Below are positions 7,297 through 18,600 of a stretch of DNA of 44,424 bases, piece after piece (position 1 is the stretch's first letter; every line of letters starts with the position of its first letter). The translations under genes and the position numbers were made by a program. The notes beneath the pieces were generated by a model, which saw nothing but the letters and a program-made list of their open reading frames with translations, was not told where the DNA came from and did no database searches. The stretch is from Magnetococcales bacterium (GTDB lineage Bacteria; Pseudomonadota; Magnetococcia; Magnetococcales; JADFXB01). The stretch covers positions 1 through 44,424 of the forward strand of contig JADFXB010000020.1 in assembly GCA_015233935.1 (NCBI GenBank). The letters run 5' to 3'.

Positions 7297-10200
7297 ATGG
7301 TGACCTTCCCCATGCATGCAACGACCAACCCCCAAGACTTTGCCTCTCATCCATCTGGTGAGCAATGGCAGCGGCTGGCCCGTAGCTTGCTGGATCAACG
7401 CCATGGCCATAACAACATTCAGGAAATTAGCTCCATAGGGGGCGATGGTGGGGTGGATTTTTTTCATAGCTTGGAAGATGTTGCTCATATCTATCAATGC
7501 TATGCGGCACAGCCCCCCATCCACAGCAACCAGGATCTCTACGAACGGCAGCGGGATAAGATTACCAGGGATATTGGTAAATGGATCCAACATCCCCATG
7601 AGATAATCTCTCTGGTGGGGAAGGGCAAGAAAATTGCCAGGTGGATTTTGTTTGTTCCCTTCTATGCCGATAAACGCGTCATTGAGCATGCCAAAAATAA
7701 AGAGGAGGAGGTAAAGAAGAACCTTCCTGATCATGTCAGCAACGATTTTTCCATCATGGTGGCGTGGCTGGAGCAGTATGGGGTAGAACGGGAAAAACTT
7801 TACCAGCAAGGAAGCCTGCCAAACCATGACACCCCTTTTGCCGATCCTTGGGGGAGTGCGGCGTGGAACAGCCCTCTATGGCATGAAAAATCCAATCTGC
7901 GCTTCCCTGTGGCCGCTTGGGCAGCACGGCGGCGCACGGACTTGAATTTGGCAAAGAGTGATACCGTTGCCAATCCTTGGCGAGAGGAGGCATGGCCCCA
8001 GCACGCCCTCAAACGCCTGGAGCAGTTGAGCACCCAACTGAAGCTGGAATGGAGTGACGAGGAAGCAGCCCTGCTGGTGATGGCTCCTTTCCTGCGCCAT
8101 ACCATCACCACCCTGGCCGAAGAGATGGCCCCGGACGCCCTTTGGCCCCACCTCCCTGCCCACCACCACCCCAACCCGGAGCACCCGACGCGGATCCTGG
8201 CGGAGGCCCACGCCCGTCTGCTCACCCGCCGTCCGCAACTGGCCCGCAAACGAGATCGTTTACTGGCGCAACATTGGGAGACCGAAGCGGTTTGGGTCAA
8301 CCGCTGGCTCTTGCATCATGCCTTGCTGCCCTTGCCCCTGCTGTGGGATGCGGATCCAAACAATCCCAGTGTGATGAATGAAGATTTTTTGGTGGATACC
8401 AACGGGTTGATGAAGCGCATCGATCCCCATGGTCAACTCTTTACCCCCGCCAAAGAGTCACCCTTTTTGCTGGCGCGACGCATGCCCGCCCTTGACGAAG
8501 CCTTTTTGCAGAGGATGGTAGATCGTTATTTAAATGAACGCCCTCTACGTTTGCGCCGTATGGCCTATCTGGTGGATTTGGCGGGGCGCATGGCCTTGGA
8601 TCCCCGTCTGCTGCCGGCAGTGGTGGTGGATCATGTGGGGTTACAGGATCCCTTGACCCCGCAATCTGTGCGGGATTCCCTGGCCAAAGGACAATGGATC
8701 CAGCAGGGGGATAGTCCCTGGTCCTACCATCTGGAATGCGACCATCCCGCCCTTGACCTGGCCATTCAGGAATGGGTTGAGCAATTGGAGCGGCAACGCC
8801 TCCAGGGGGCCGTTACTGTTGGCTTGATCCCCACTTGGTCCCGTTTTGTCGCCGATGGGTTAATACCAAGCAAACAGAAAGGTTTACCAGCCTTCACCCG
8901 CCCCCACCTCAGCTTTACCCTGGCCCAGAATGAAGTGCGGGAGTTATTGATGGGGGAGCAGCTCTACGGCGACCCCTCCATTGCCATTCGGGAGCTGTAC
9001 CAGAACGCCCTGGATGCCTGCCGTCATCGGGAAGTGCGTTTGCTTGCCGCCCTCTATCGGGATCCCCAATGGCAGGCCAAAGGTTGGCAGGCCACCGCCA
9101 AGGGACGCCAACCGGGAACCCATGGGGAATGGATTCCTGCTGGCGAGATCCCTACCCAAGCCGAAAAGGAGGCCATTGCCAGCCATTTCAAATGGCATGG
9201 AGAAATCATCTTCCAGGATGGGGTGGATGAAGATGGTCCCTATATCATTTGCCAGGATAATGGCATCGGCATGGGGCTGCGGGAGTTGCGGGAGAGCTTT
9301 GCCCGAGCGGGTGCCCGCTTCGTCCACTCGGAAGAGTATGTGGATGAAGCCTTCTCCTGGCGTCGATTGGGGATTGGTCACTATCCCAACAGCCAGTTTG
9401 GTATCGGGGTATTCAGTTATTTCATGCTGGCAGATGAGATCCACGTGGATTCCCGCCGCATCGGTCCCACCGATGATCCTGATAGTCTTACTGATCCAGT
9501 CACTGTGTCCATTTCCGGTTCGGGCAGTCTGTTCCGGGTCATTCCCCAGAAAGGAACAAAGTCCACCCTCTGCCGTCATGGTGGAACCCGCGTTCGCCTT
9601 ACTCTTAATCGGACTCATAAAAAGGATGAATTTGGTCAAGGAATCATTCCCATAACCGCCAAATCGACGCTAAAAGAATTACTTTGGCTCGCCGAATTTC
9701 CAGTCCGAGTTGACAATGTCTTAGATGGGACAGCAGAGATTTGGGAAGTTGGCGTTTTGTACAATATAGAGGAGCAATCTGGCAACTGGTATGTTGAAAC
9801 CGGGATCACTGATCTATGGTGGGCCAATAATGGTGGGATTCTATCCGATGGAATTTTTACGTATTCTATTTCTTACCCTTGCTTACTCGTCAATCTGCGT
9901 GGACGTTATCGTCCAACCCTGACGATAGATCGAAAAAAGGTTATCAATTCGGATCAAAAATGGGTTACAGATGCTCTGAATACCCATGGCTGGAAATCAC
10001 TGTATGATGCCACACACCTGGGGCTTGAATTTTACTGGGATGCCTGTAGTCACTTTCCCTGGGCTGTGGATCTTTGGTGGGAAGACATGTGTAAGTCTTG
10101 CATTAATGTTAAATTGAGCACTCATCGTTTTGGGGAAAATACACTACTTGACATTAATATCTTTGGAATATGCCCGACGGATGGAACATTCCTCGAACAT

Positions 10201-11079
10201 ATTTACAAAAACAACTATGATAACTTAAATATTGATTTTCCTGATGGCAAGGAATTCGATAAATCAGGTATTTTCAATCATCTGAAACACAAAGTTTCAA
10301 TTAATTATTTATCATCAAGAGCACCTATTTTATTGAAAGAATGGCCAGCATTAGGAAAAAAGGGTGAAATTATTGAAAAGTATCTAAAAGAAAAAATAAT
10401 TCCTTTTGCACCGGGTATCCCTAACTGCCTTATTAGAATATCACCATTAGTTGCTTGTGTTATAACTGAATCTGTTTGTAGTGATGGAAATTACAATAAA
10501 AATCTCTGGCTGAATAGTGACACCATCAATATTTTTCAGATTTTTGGTGCGTCCAAAAAGCTCAACATAACACCCAGAAACGTTCTCTCCCGGCTACAAT
10601 CCCTTGCACCTGTCGGGCTAAAGCTCCCCACCCTCTCCCCCTCAGAACTGGATCCATTTCCCATCCCCAGCAAGGAAGACTTGATGCTTCTATCCTTAAA
10701 TCTAAATGGCTATCACCCGTGGCTTGAAAACTTAGTTACGGTGTTCCACATCCTCCGTGCCTCTAATGAACTTAACCAATCACCCTGCACTATCTATACC
10801 CGACTGAAAACCTTCAAACAACTCGGACTAACTCTCCCAGCCATCTCAATGACCGAACTAAAGACCATACCCATCCCTGATCTATTGGATTTACTGCTTC
10901 TCTCTTGCCAACTTAATGGATATTGGCCGTGGTTGGAAAAAACTGTTACCCAGGAACACATCATCGAAGCATCAAAACAATTCAATCGCTCACCCCGCTA
11001 CATCCTGGACCGGCTGAAACTGTTCGCCCCTCTATGTGGGCTGACACTACCTGATGCAGATGACCCTGCCTTTGGATAA
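7297..11079 (+). CDS. Nuclease-like / Hsp90-type GHKL ATPase / C-terminal HTH-repeat conflict protein
   Basis: A 1260-residue soluble multidomain protein. Residues 20-140 resemble a PD-(D/E)XK-type fold (GGDGGVD at 48-54, YQCYA at 66-70, then KITRDIGKW and WILFVPF). The expected catalytic QxK is QxY, so it may be inactive. Residues 140-530 are helical and unrecognised. Residues 540-780 carry a complete Hsp90/GHKL ATPase: ELYQNALDA (N570), DNGIGM (654-659), FGIGVFS (701-707) and GGT (762-764). LTIDRKKV follows near 870. The C-terminus has three tandem repeats of about 70 residues marked by W1071, GYHPWLE (1138) and GYWPWLE (1208), each followed by a predicted HTH. This architecture matches the wHTH-Hsp90 proteins described for NTP-dependent conflict systems; an antiphage role is inference. 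Base composition drops sharply in GC after about 9620, suggesting a mosaic gene. Confidence 0.8.
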   Translation: MVTFPMHATTNPQDFASHPSGEQWQRLARSLLDQRHGHNNIQEISSIGGDGGVDFFHSLEDVAHIYQCYAAQPPIHSNQDLYERQRDKITRDIGKWIQHPHEIISLVGKGKKIARWILFVPFYADKRVIEHAKNKEEEVKKNLPDHVSNDFSIMVAWLEQYGVEREKLYQQGSLPNHDTPFADPWGSAAWNSPLWHEKSNLRFPVAAWAARRRTDLNLAKSDTVANPWREEAWPQHALKRLEQLSTQLKLEWSDEEAALLVMAPFLRHTITTLAEEMAPDALWPHLPAHHHPNPEHPTRILAEAHARLLTRRPQLARKRDRLLAQHWETEAVWVNRWLLHHALLPLPLLWDADPNNPSVMNEDFLVDTNGLMKRIDPHGQLFTPAKESPFLLARRMPALDEAFLQRMVDRYLNERPLRLRRMAYLVDLAGRMALDPRLLPAVVVDHVGLQDPLTPQSVRDSLAKGQWIQQGDSPWSYHLECDHPALDLAIQEWVEQLERQRLQGAVTVGLIPTWSRFVADGLIPSKQKGLPAFTRPHLSFTLAQNEVRELLMGEQLYGDPSIAIRELYQNALDACRHREVRLLAALYRDPQWQAKGWQATAKGRQPGTHGEWIPAGEIPTQAEKEAIASHFKWHGEIIFQDGVDEDGPYIICQDNGIGMGLRELRESFARAGARFVHSEEYVDEAFSWRRLGIGHYPNSQFGIGVFSYFMLADEIHVDSRRIGPTDDPDSLTDPVTVSISGSGSLFRVIPQKGTKSTLCRHGGTRVRLTLNRTHKKDEFGQGIIPITAKSTLKELLWLAEFPVRVDNVLDGTAEIWEVGVLYNIEEQSGNWYVETGITDLWWANNGGILSDGIFTYSISYPCLLVNLRGRYRPTLTIDRKKVINSDQKWVTDALNTHGWKSLYDATHLGLEFYWDACSHFPWAVDLWWEDMCKSCINVKLSTHRFGENTLLDINIFGICPTDGTFLEHIYKNNYDNLNIDFPDGKEFDKSGIFNHLKHKVSINYLSSRAPILLKEWPALGKKGEIIEKYLKEKIIPFAPGIPNCLIRISPLVACVITESVCSDGNYNKNLWLNSDTINIFQIFGASKKLNITPRNVLSRLQSLAPVGLKLPTLSPSELDPFPIPSKEDLMLLSLNLNGYHPWLENLVTVFHILRASNELNQSPCTIYTRLKTFKQLGLTLPAISMTELKTIPIPDLLDLLLLSCQLNGYWPWLEKTVTQEHIIEASKQFNRSPRYILDRLKLFAPLCGLTLPDADDPAFG

Positions 11080-11205
11080 ATCAATACAGATTTTCACCCT
11101 GCCCCTTTGATTCAATCCCGTGCCCTCATCCGCCAAGGCGGCCTGAACCATACCGGTTTTGAATGCACCCTGATTGGAAACAGACCGGTGCGCTGAGGGA
11201 TTGCA

Positions 11206-12501
11206 TCAAGGCAAATAAAGCCAGGAACAAATGGCCACCGCCCCCAACACCCCCGCCAAATCTGCCGCCAGTCCGGCAGCCAGGGCGTGACGGATGCGGT
11301 GGACTTGGACGGCCCCAAAATAGACCGCCAACACATAAAAGGTGGTTTCGCTGGAACCTTGCAGGGTGCTCACCAAAATGCCGGTGTAACTGTCAGGACC
11401 GATGGCAGGATTTTGTATGGTGGAAGCCAGGACAGCAAAAGCCCCCGAACCGGACAAGGGACGCATAAGAGCCATGGGCAGGGCCTCGGCGGGCAGATTG
11501 ATCAAACTGGTGATGGGAGCCAGCACCGCCACCAAGCCATCCATGCCACCACTCGCCCGAAACATGCCCACCGCCACCAGAATGGCCACCAGATAGGGAA
11601 TGATGCGGGTTGCCAGTTGAAAGCCATCCTTGGCCCCATCCACAAAAACTTCGTAAACCCTGACCTTACGCATAAAGCCAAACAGCAACAGAGCCATCAC
11701 CAAGGAGGGCATGATCCAGGGACTCAACGCCTTGCCAAAGATAATGGTGAGGGGAATCAAAGAGGCAAGCCCCAAAAAGGCCAACCAGGAAACCCAGGAT
11801 GGATACCCTTCCGACAAACCTGCCATCTCCTGCAACGGTTCAACCGCTCCCCCCTCGGCAGCGGTTTCCTCTACCGCCTTGCCCTCCTGCCAAGGGAAAA
11901 ACCGCTGAAAAAATTTCACCGCAATCACCGCTACCACCGTGGAACAGGTGGTGGCAAACAGGGTGGTGGGCAGAACCGCCGCCGGATCCAAAGATCCCGC
12001 CGCCGCCCGCAACCCAATGACTCCCGTGGGCAAGACCGCAACCCCTGAAGTATTGATGGCCAAGAACATCACCATGGCATTGGTGGCGGTGCCCTTGCAC
12101 GTATTCAACCGGTCCAGTTCCTGCATGGCACGAATACCAAACGGGGTGGCCGCATTGCCCAATCCCATGACATTGGCCGCCAGATTCATGATCATCGCCC
12201 CCATGGCCGGATGATCGGCGGGGACATCGGGAAAGAGACGAATCATCAAAGGGCGGATCAAACGGGCAATGATCATCAACAAGCCCCCAGCTTCCGCCAC
12301 CTTCATCAACCCCATGAAAAGGGTCATCATCCCCACCATACCCAATGAAAGGGTGACGGCACTGTTGGCCGACTCCACAATGCTGGTGGTCAAGGCCTGC
12401 ATGGGGGCAATGGTGTTACCGGCAGAGGGCAGCCAGATCCATTGTCGATAGGCGGTGGTACAGAAGGATAAAAATACCAGAAAGAAAAATATACGATTCA
12501 T
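11206..12501 (-). CDS. SpmA/SpmB-like fused nucleoside-recognition (Gate) membrane protein
   Basis: A 431-residue polytopic inner-membrane protein with two nucleoside-recognition (Gate) domains, equivalent to fused spore-maturation proteins SpmA and SpmB. Visible marks are NLAANVMGLGNAATPFGI in the first half, and the second-half FRASGGMDGL, RPLSGSGAFAV and DSYTGILVSTLQGSSETTFY segments. Such fusions are found in non-sporulating proteobacteria, where the cargo is unknown, so the spore name is historical. ATG 12501 gives a clean hydrophobic N-terminus (MNRIFFFLVFLSF); an in-frame GTG at 12546 would add 15 polar residues. It is divergent from the A2M gene and convergent with the Hsp90-like gene. 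Confidence 0.9.
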   Translation of the reverse strand: MNRIFFFLVFLSFCTTAYRQWIWLPSAGNTIAPMQALTTSIVESANSAVTLSLGMVGMMTLFMGLMKVAEAGGLLMIIARLIRPLMIRLFPDVPADHPAMGAMIMNLAANVMGLGNAATPFGIRAMQELDRLNTCKGTATNAMVMFLAINTSGVAVLPTGVIGLRAAAGSLDPAAVLPTTLFATTCSTVVAVIAVKFFQRFFPWQEGKAVEETAAEGGAVEPLQEMAGLSEGYPSWVSWLAFLGLASLIPLTIIFGKALSPWIMPSLVMALLLFGFMRKVRVYEVFVDGAKDGFQLATRIIPYLVAILVAVGMFRASGGMDGLVAVLAPITSLINLPAEALPMALMRPLSGSGAFAVLASTIQNPAIGPDSYTGILVSTLQGSSETTFYVLAVYFGAVQVHRIRHALAAGLAADLAGVLGAVAICSWLYLP

Positions 12502-12645
12502 AGCCCATTCCCAAAGCAGGTGATCCCGGTCACATGTTAGCCTCACCCTCCCCTTCTTAGAAAGGATTTACCCATTTTTTCTTTCTTTCCCAATGCATCT
12601 TCTGTCACACTCCCGGTAACATTCCTTTTTTTTGGGAGAAACTGG

Positions 12646-15600
12646 ATGTCCCGATTTTTTTATGTATTACCTATTCTCCTGTGGGCATTATCACCCGTTC
12701 CCCAGGCAGTGGCCGATCAAAGTAAAGAGGGACCGGGATTTGACTGCGACAAGGCCACCTATCCGGTGGAACATTTAATTTGTAGCGATGACGACCTGAT
12801 GCGGTTGGATCGCCAAATGACGGAACGTTATCGTCAGTTACGCCAGGAGGCCAGCGAAGCAAATGAAATTCTCCTGGTGGATGACCAACGGGCGTGGGTG
12901 CGCAAAAGGTTATCCGACTGCAACATTCCCACCAAAGCTTCGGGTAAACTCAAAGATCGCCCAGCCCTTATTGCCTGCCTGCAAGACCAATATACGGAGC
13001 GTCTGGCCCAATGGTCGTCGCCCCCCAAAGTGGCCAAAGGCGATGCAGAGCGTCCCCAAAGAACACCCCCCAGGTTGGGCAAAGGCGATGCAGAGTCCCC
13101 CATGGTGGGCAAAGGTGAGGTTATCTCTTTCTCCCCCACCGGGGTAATGCCCAAAGTACGCCAGGTGGTGGTTCGTTTTAACAATCCGATGGTCAACTTC
13201 GGTGATCCACGCCTGGCCCCACCCTTTGATATGCAATGCCCGGAAGCCGGTACCGGGCGATGGATCGATGGGAAACAATGGGTGTTTGATTTCAATCGCG
13301 ACCTGCCCCCCGGTCTCACCTGTACTTTCACCCTGAAGCCCGAACTGGCCCAACAAGGGAAGAATAAACAAAAGTTTTCTTTTTCCACCGGTGGCCCAGA
13401 GAGAATTTTTTCCTGGCCTTATGAAGAATACGACATCAATGACGAACAGGTGTTCATATTGGGCTTTAACAGCTACGTGGACCCAGCCTCCATTCGGGAT
13501 CACGTGAGTTGCGCAGTGCCAGGGGTTGGGGAACGCATCGGGGTCAACATTGTAACCGGTAAAGATCGTGGGGCCTTATTGGCCGCCCAAAAGGAGAACT
13601 ATCAGCTCCGGAGTTATTTTGAAACGCTTCTGGGGGTTTCCCAAGCCAGTGACCTATCCAAAGATGCTGAAAAACAGGGACTTATTCGTCTACCGGCTGG
13701 CAGCAATCCGCAAGAGCAATTCCAAAAAATGTTGGATGCACCGGATTCCCCACTGGTGACCTTGCAATGCAAACAACGTTTTCCCGCCGAAGAAAAAATT
13801 CAATTGGTGGTAGGCGAGGGTATTCGCACCCCATCCGGGGTGGTTCAACAAACCCCTTCCTCCTTGGAATACAAGGTCCAAAAGACATTTCATGCCAAAT
13901 TTTCCTGTTCCCGCTTCCGCAAGGAGGCGGGCTGCATTCCTTCCCTTTCCATGTCCCTCTATTTCAACCGCCCTCTCAACGATGCCCAAAGCGGGGCCGT
14001 CGTTCTGAAGGATGAAAAGGGGGTGCGTTATCCAGGCAAGGTGGACACCGAGGGGTGGGAAAATCATGCAGGGAGCATGATCACTTTTGCTGGTCCCTTT
14101 CCCGCCAGCCACAACCTGACTCTGGAAATACCCGCCGCCCTCCAGGATGAAACCGGACGCCCCCTCACCAATCAAAAAGCCTTTCCCATGGTGGTGCGCA
14201 CGGACAAAGAAGGGCCTATGGCCAAATTTCCCAGTGAGTTCAGCATTGTCGAACAAAAAGAAGACGCGCTCATTCCCATAACCGTGCGTAACCTGGAAAA
14301 TTTAGCCCCAAAATCCAAGGGCAAGCCAACCCCTGCTCTCCCACAAATCCAGGGAAAAATGTTGCGATTGGATCCCCCAGCCATCCAGAATGGCCGCCTC
14401 TCTTTTGGGGTGATGGAATGGTTCAAGAAGGTGAAGGAAGTCCGCAAGGATTTGGACGAACAGTTTGAACCGAAAAAGCCGGGTTATGACTCGGTCTTGG
14501 AGGATATTTCCGAAGATCGTTTGACAACTTTCACCCTTCCCCGGACCACCAGCGAGCAAGAGATGGAGGTGATTGGCATTCCCTTGCAAAAATCAGGGGT
14601 CCATGTCCTGGAAGTGGTCAGTGATCGTTTGGGTGAAGCCCTGCATGATGAACAGCATCCCTACCATGTCTCCACCATTGCACTGGCAACCAATCTTTCC
14701 ATTCATTTCAAAGAGGGGGCGGAAAGTTCTTTGGGGTGGGTAACCTCCCTGGATCAAGGCAAGCCGGTGGCGGGTGCCCGTTTGGTGGTGGCCAATTGCA
14801 ATGGAGCCATTTATTTCAATGGCACAACCGATGACAAGGGATTGGCCCGTATCGAGCTTGCCCTGCCCAAAGAGGCGGAACGCCCCTCCTGTGGAGAGAA
14901 ATGGCAGCGTGATTTACTGGTGGTCGCCATGCTTGGCGACGATTATTCCTTTCTGCTCTCCCGCTGGGGAGAGGGAATTCAACCCACCGATTTTAATCTG
15001 AAAACTTCCTATCAAACCGACTCCCTGCGCCATACCACCATTCTGGATCGCCCCCTGTTTCGCGCAGGTGAAGAGGTGCATATGAAGCATGTGGTCCGCC
15101 TGGGGTCCGGCAAGGGTTTTACCAGAATCAATGCCTCCCAGCTTCCCAGCCAATTGACCATTCAGCATCAAGGGAGCGAACAAAAAGTTCATCTCCCTCT
15201 GAAGTGGGATGAAAAAGGGGTGGCCGAATCCCTTTGGAAAATTCCCAAGGAGGCCAAACAGGGTTCCTATGAGATTACAATGGAATCTGGCACCAATAGT
15301 TGGACCTCTGGCTCTTTCCGGGTAGAGAGCTTTCGCATACCCACCATGAAGGCCGCCTTGACCCCTCCCAGCCAGGTTCCCATTGCCGCCAAACAGGTCG
15401 CCCTGGACGCTCAGTTGAATTATCTGTCCGGAGGCGTGGCACGTCTGGCTCCGGTACAAATTCGGGGCATGCTGGAGACAAAAGAGGTCACCTTTCCCGG
15501 TTATGATGAATTCACCTTTGCCATGGGAGGGGTAACCACACCAGCAAACCAGGCCAAGGATGATTTATTGCGTTTGCAAAACATGCTGTGGGATGAAACA

Positions 15601-18600
15601 GAAGGGGAGTCCTCCGACAAAAAATCCATCCCCTTGCCCGTGCAATCGTTGAATCTGGATCGTAACGGTACGGCACGGGTGGTGATGGACCAACTGGACC
15701 AACTGTTACCTCTACCCTACAGGCCCCGTGGACTGTTGGCAGAGATGGTTTATCAGGATGACAATGGGGAGCGATTGACCACCGCCACCCGCCTGACCCT
15801 GTGGCCCTCCCAGGTGGTGTTGGGACTTAAGCAGGACCATTGGATGATGAATCGGGAAAATTTCAAGCTGACCCTGGTGGCACTGGATACCCAGGGCAAA
15901 CCCATGGCCAATGTGCCGGTTTCCATGGAAGTATTGGAAAAAAAAGTGATCACCCATCGTAAGCGATTGGTTGGTGGCTTCTATGCCTTTGATCATCAGC
16001 AAGAGGTGAAGTCCCATGGTATCCTTTGTTCTGGCAAGAGTGATGCCCGTGGATTGCTGGTTTGTGAAACCCCACCCCCGGTCACTGGTACCCTCCTGGT
16101 TGAGGCCCGCGCCATGGATGGTGAGGGGCGTGAAAGCCGCACCCATCAAGAGGTTTGGGTAGCGGGTGACAAAGAGTGGTGGTTTGAAATGGGCAACCAC
16201 GACCGCATGGACTTGATCCCGGAAAAACCCGCCTATGAGCCGGGTGAGGAGGCGGTATTTCAGGTTCGCATGCCCTTCCGTGAGGCCACCGCCCTGGTTA
16301 CGGTGGAGCGGGAGGGAGTCTTGGAGCAGTTTGTCACCCAACTATCGGGCAAAGAGCCGGTGGTGAAGGTGGCCATGAAGGGTCATTATGCCCCCAACGT
16401 CTTTGTTTCCGTGCTGGCGGTGCGGGGTCGCATCAACGAAACCCAGCCCACCGCCCTGGTGGATTTGGGACGCCCCTCTTTTCGGGTGGGCTTGGCCAAA
16501 CTGCAAGTGGGTTGGCGTGAACATAAGCTGGATGTCAAGGTCTCTACCGACAAGCCCGCCTATCGGGTGCGCAGTCAGATGGTCGCTGAAATTGCCGTAA
16601 CACCTCCAACGGGTAAACCCCTGCCTGCTGGTGCGGAAGTGGCGGTGGCGGTGGTGGATGAGGGATTGTTGCTCTTGAAGGACAATGAGAGCTGGAATTT
16701 ACTGGCAACCATGATGCAAGAGCGGGGCATTTTCATCCAAAACGCCACCACTCAGAGACAGGTGGTGGGAAAACGCCATTATGGTCGCAAGGCAGTGGCT
16801 CCTGGTGGGGGCGGCGGTCAACAAGGCATGCGGGAACTGTTTGAAACCCTACTGTCTTGGCAGGGACGGGTTCCCCTGGATGCCCAGGGGCGGGCCAAGG
16901 TCACCATTCCCGTGAATGACAGTCTCACCGCCTTTCGTGTTGTGGCGGTGGCCATGGCTGGAGATGATTTATTTGGAACCGGTTCCACCTCTGTTCGTAC
17001 CACTCAGGAGCTTATTCTCCGCTCTGGTCTTTCTCCCATGATTCGCCAGGGGGACCGCTTCCGCGCCAGTTTTACGGTGCAGAATGCAGACACCGTTTCC
17101 CATACCCTGGAGGTGCGGGCCAAACCTTTTGTGGAAACCAGAGAGGGTAAGGTTGAACCTTTGACCGGGGTTTCCTTGTCTCCTGTCCCCCTCACCCTGG
17201 AAGCAGGAAGCAGTGGGGAAGCGGCATGGGAGGTTACCGCCCCCAATAAGGGTCAAACCCTGCAATGGCAGGTGGAGGCGACAACCGCCAATTCCTCTCT
17301 CAAGGATGCCTTGAAGATTCGGCAAAAAATGGTAGCCCCTTATCCCATGCGTACCTTGCAGGCCACCCTGTCCCAGGTGAAAGATGACAACAGTTGGCCG
17401 ATGGCCCTGCCCAAGGGAGCTTTGCCGGATCAAGCGGAAATTCAAGTCAATCTGCAATCCAGCATGGTGGGAGAGTTATTGGCCGTTCAGGAGTATTTCC
17501 AACGCTATCCTTATACTTGCCTTGAGCAGCAGGTTTCCAAGAGTGTAGGTTTACGCCAGAAGGAGCGGTGGCAACAAATTGTGGCGAGCCTGCCCCATTA
17601 TCTGGATGGGGATGGCCTGGCCAAATATTTCCCCCTGATGAGCAGGGGGAGCGATGTATTGACCAGTTATGTATTGGCCCTGGCCCATGAGGCTGGCTGG
17701 CAAATTCCCGCCGAAACCCAAGACAGGATGATTCAGGGGCTGACCAAATTTGTGGGGGGACAGATATTGCGTGACTCCCCGGTGCCCACCATGGATTTGG
17801 CTCTGCGCAAGGTGGCGGCCATGGAGGCTCTCTCCCGTTATGGGGAGAAAAATGTATTGGGAGATTGGTTGACCGGATTGGAGATACAACCCAAACGCTG
17901 GCCAACCGCCACGGTGGTGGAATGGCTCTCTCTGTTGCAGCGGCTGCCCAACCTGGACAAGGCCCCCTTGTGGAGCAAAGAGGCCAAGGCGGTCTTGCGG
18001 GCACGGCTTAACTTTCAGGGCACCCGCATGGGCTTTTCCACCGAGAAAGAGGATCATTTATGGTGGCTGATGCAATCCCCGGATAACAGTGGCAATCGTC
18101 TTATTCTGGCGGTGTTACAGGATGCGGAATGGCGGGAGGATTTGCCCAAGCTGGTACGGGGTAGTTTGGACCGGCAGAAGCAAGGGGTATGGAGTACCAC
18201 CACCGCCAACGCTTGGGGAAGGTTGGCCATGGATAAATTTGTCAACCTGATGGAGAAGACCCCCATTCGGGGTCAGACCCAGGTGACCATGAGCGACACG
18301 AAGGAGCCACGCATTTGGAATTGGGATAAATCTCCCAAGGGTGGCATCCTCTCCCTGCCTTTTCCACCCCAGCCCCAGCAGATGCAACTGGCCCATACTG
18401 GCCAGGGTTCTCCCTGGGTCACCGTGTCAAGTGTGGCCTCCGTGCCTTTGCAAGAACCCTTGTTCAGCGGCTATCGCATTAAACGCACCGTCACCCCGGT
18501 GGAGAAGCGGCTTCCCGATCAATGGTCTCGTGGGGATGTGCTGCGGGTAGGGCTGGAGATTGAAGCACAGACCGACATGACCTGGGTGGTGGCCTCCGAT

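Noticed and set aside
11080..11205. Terminator between the Hsp90-like gene and the SpmAB-like gene
   Set aside because: Only a five-pair CCGCC/GGCGG hairpin with a two-base loop and no T-run is visible.
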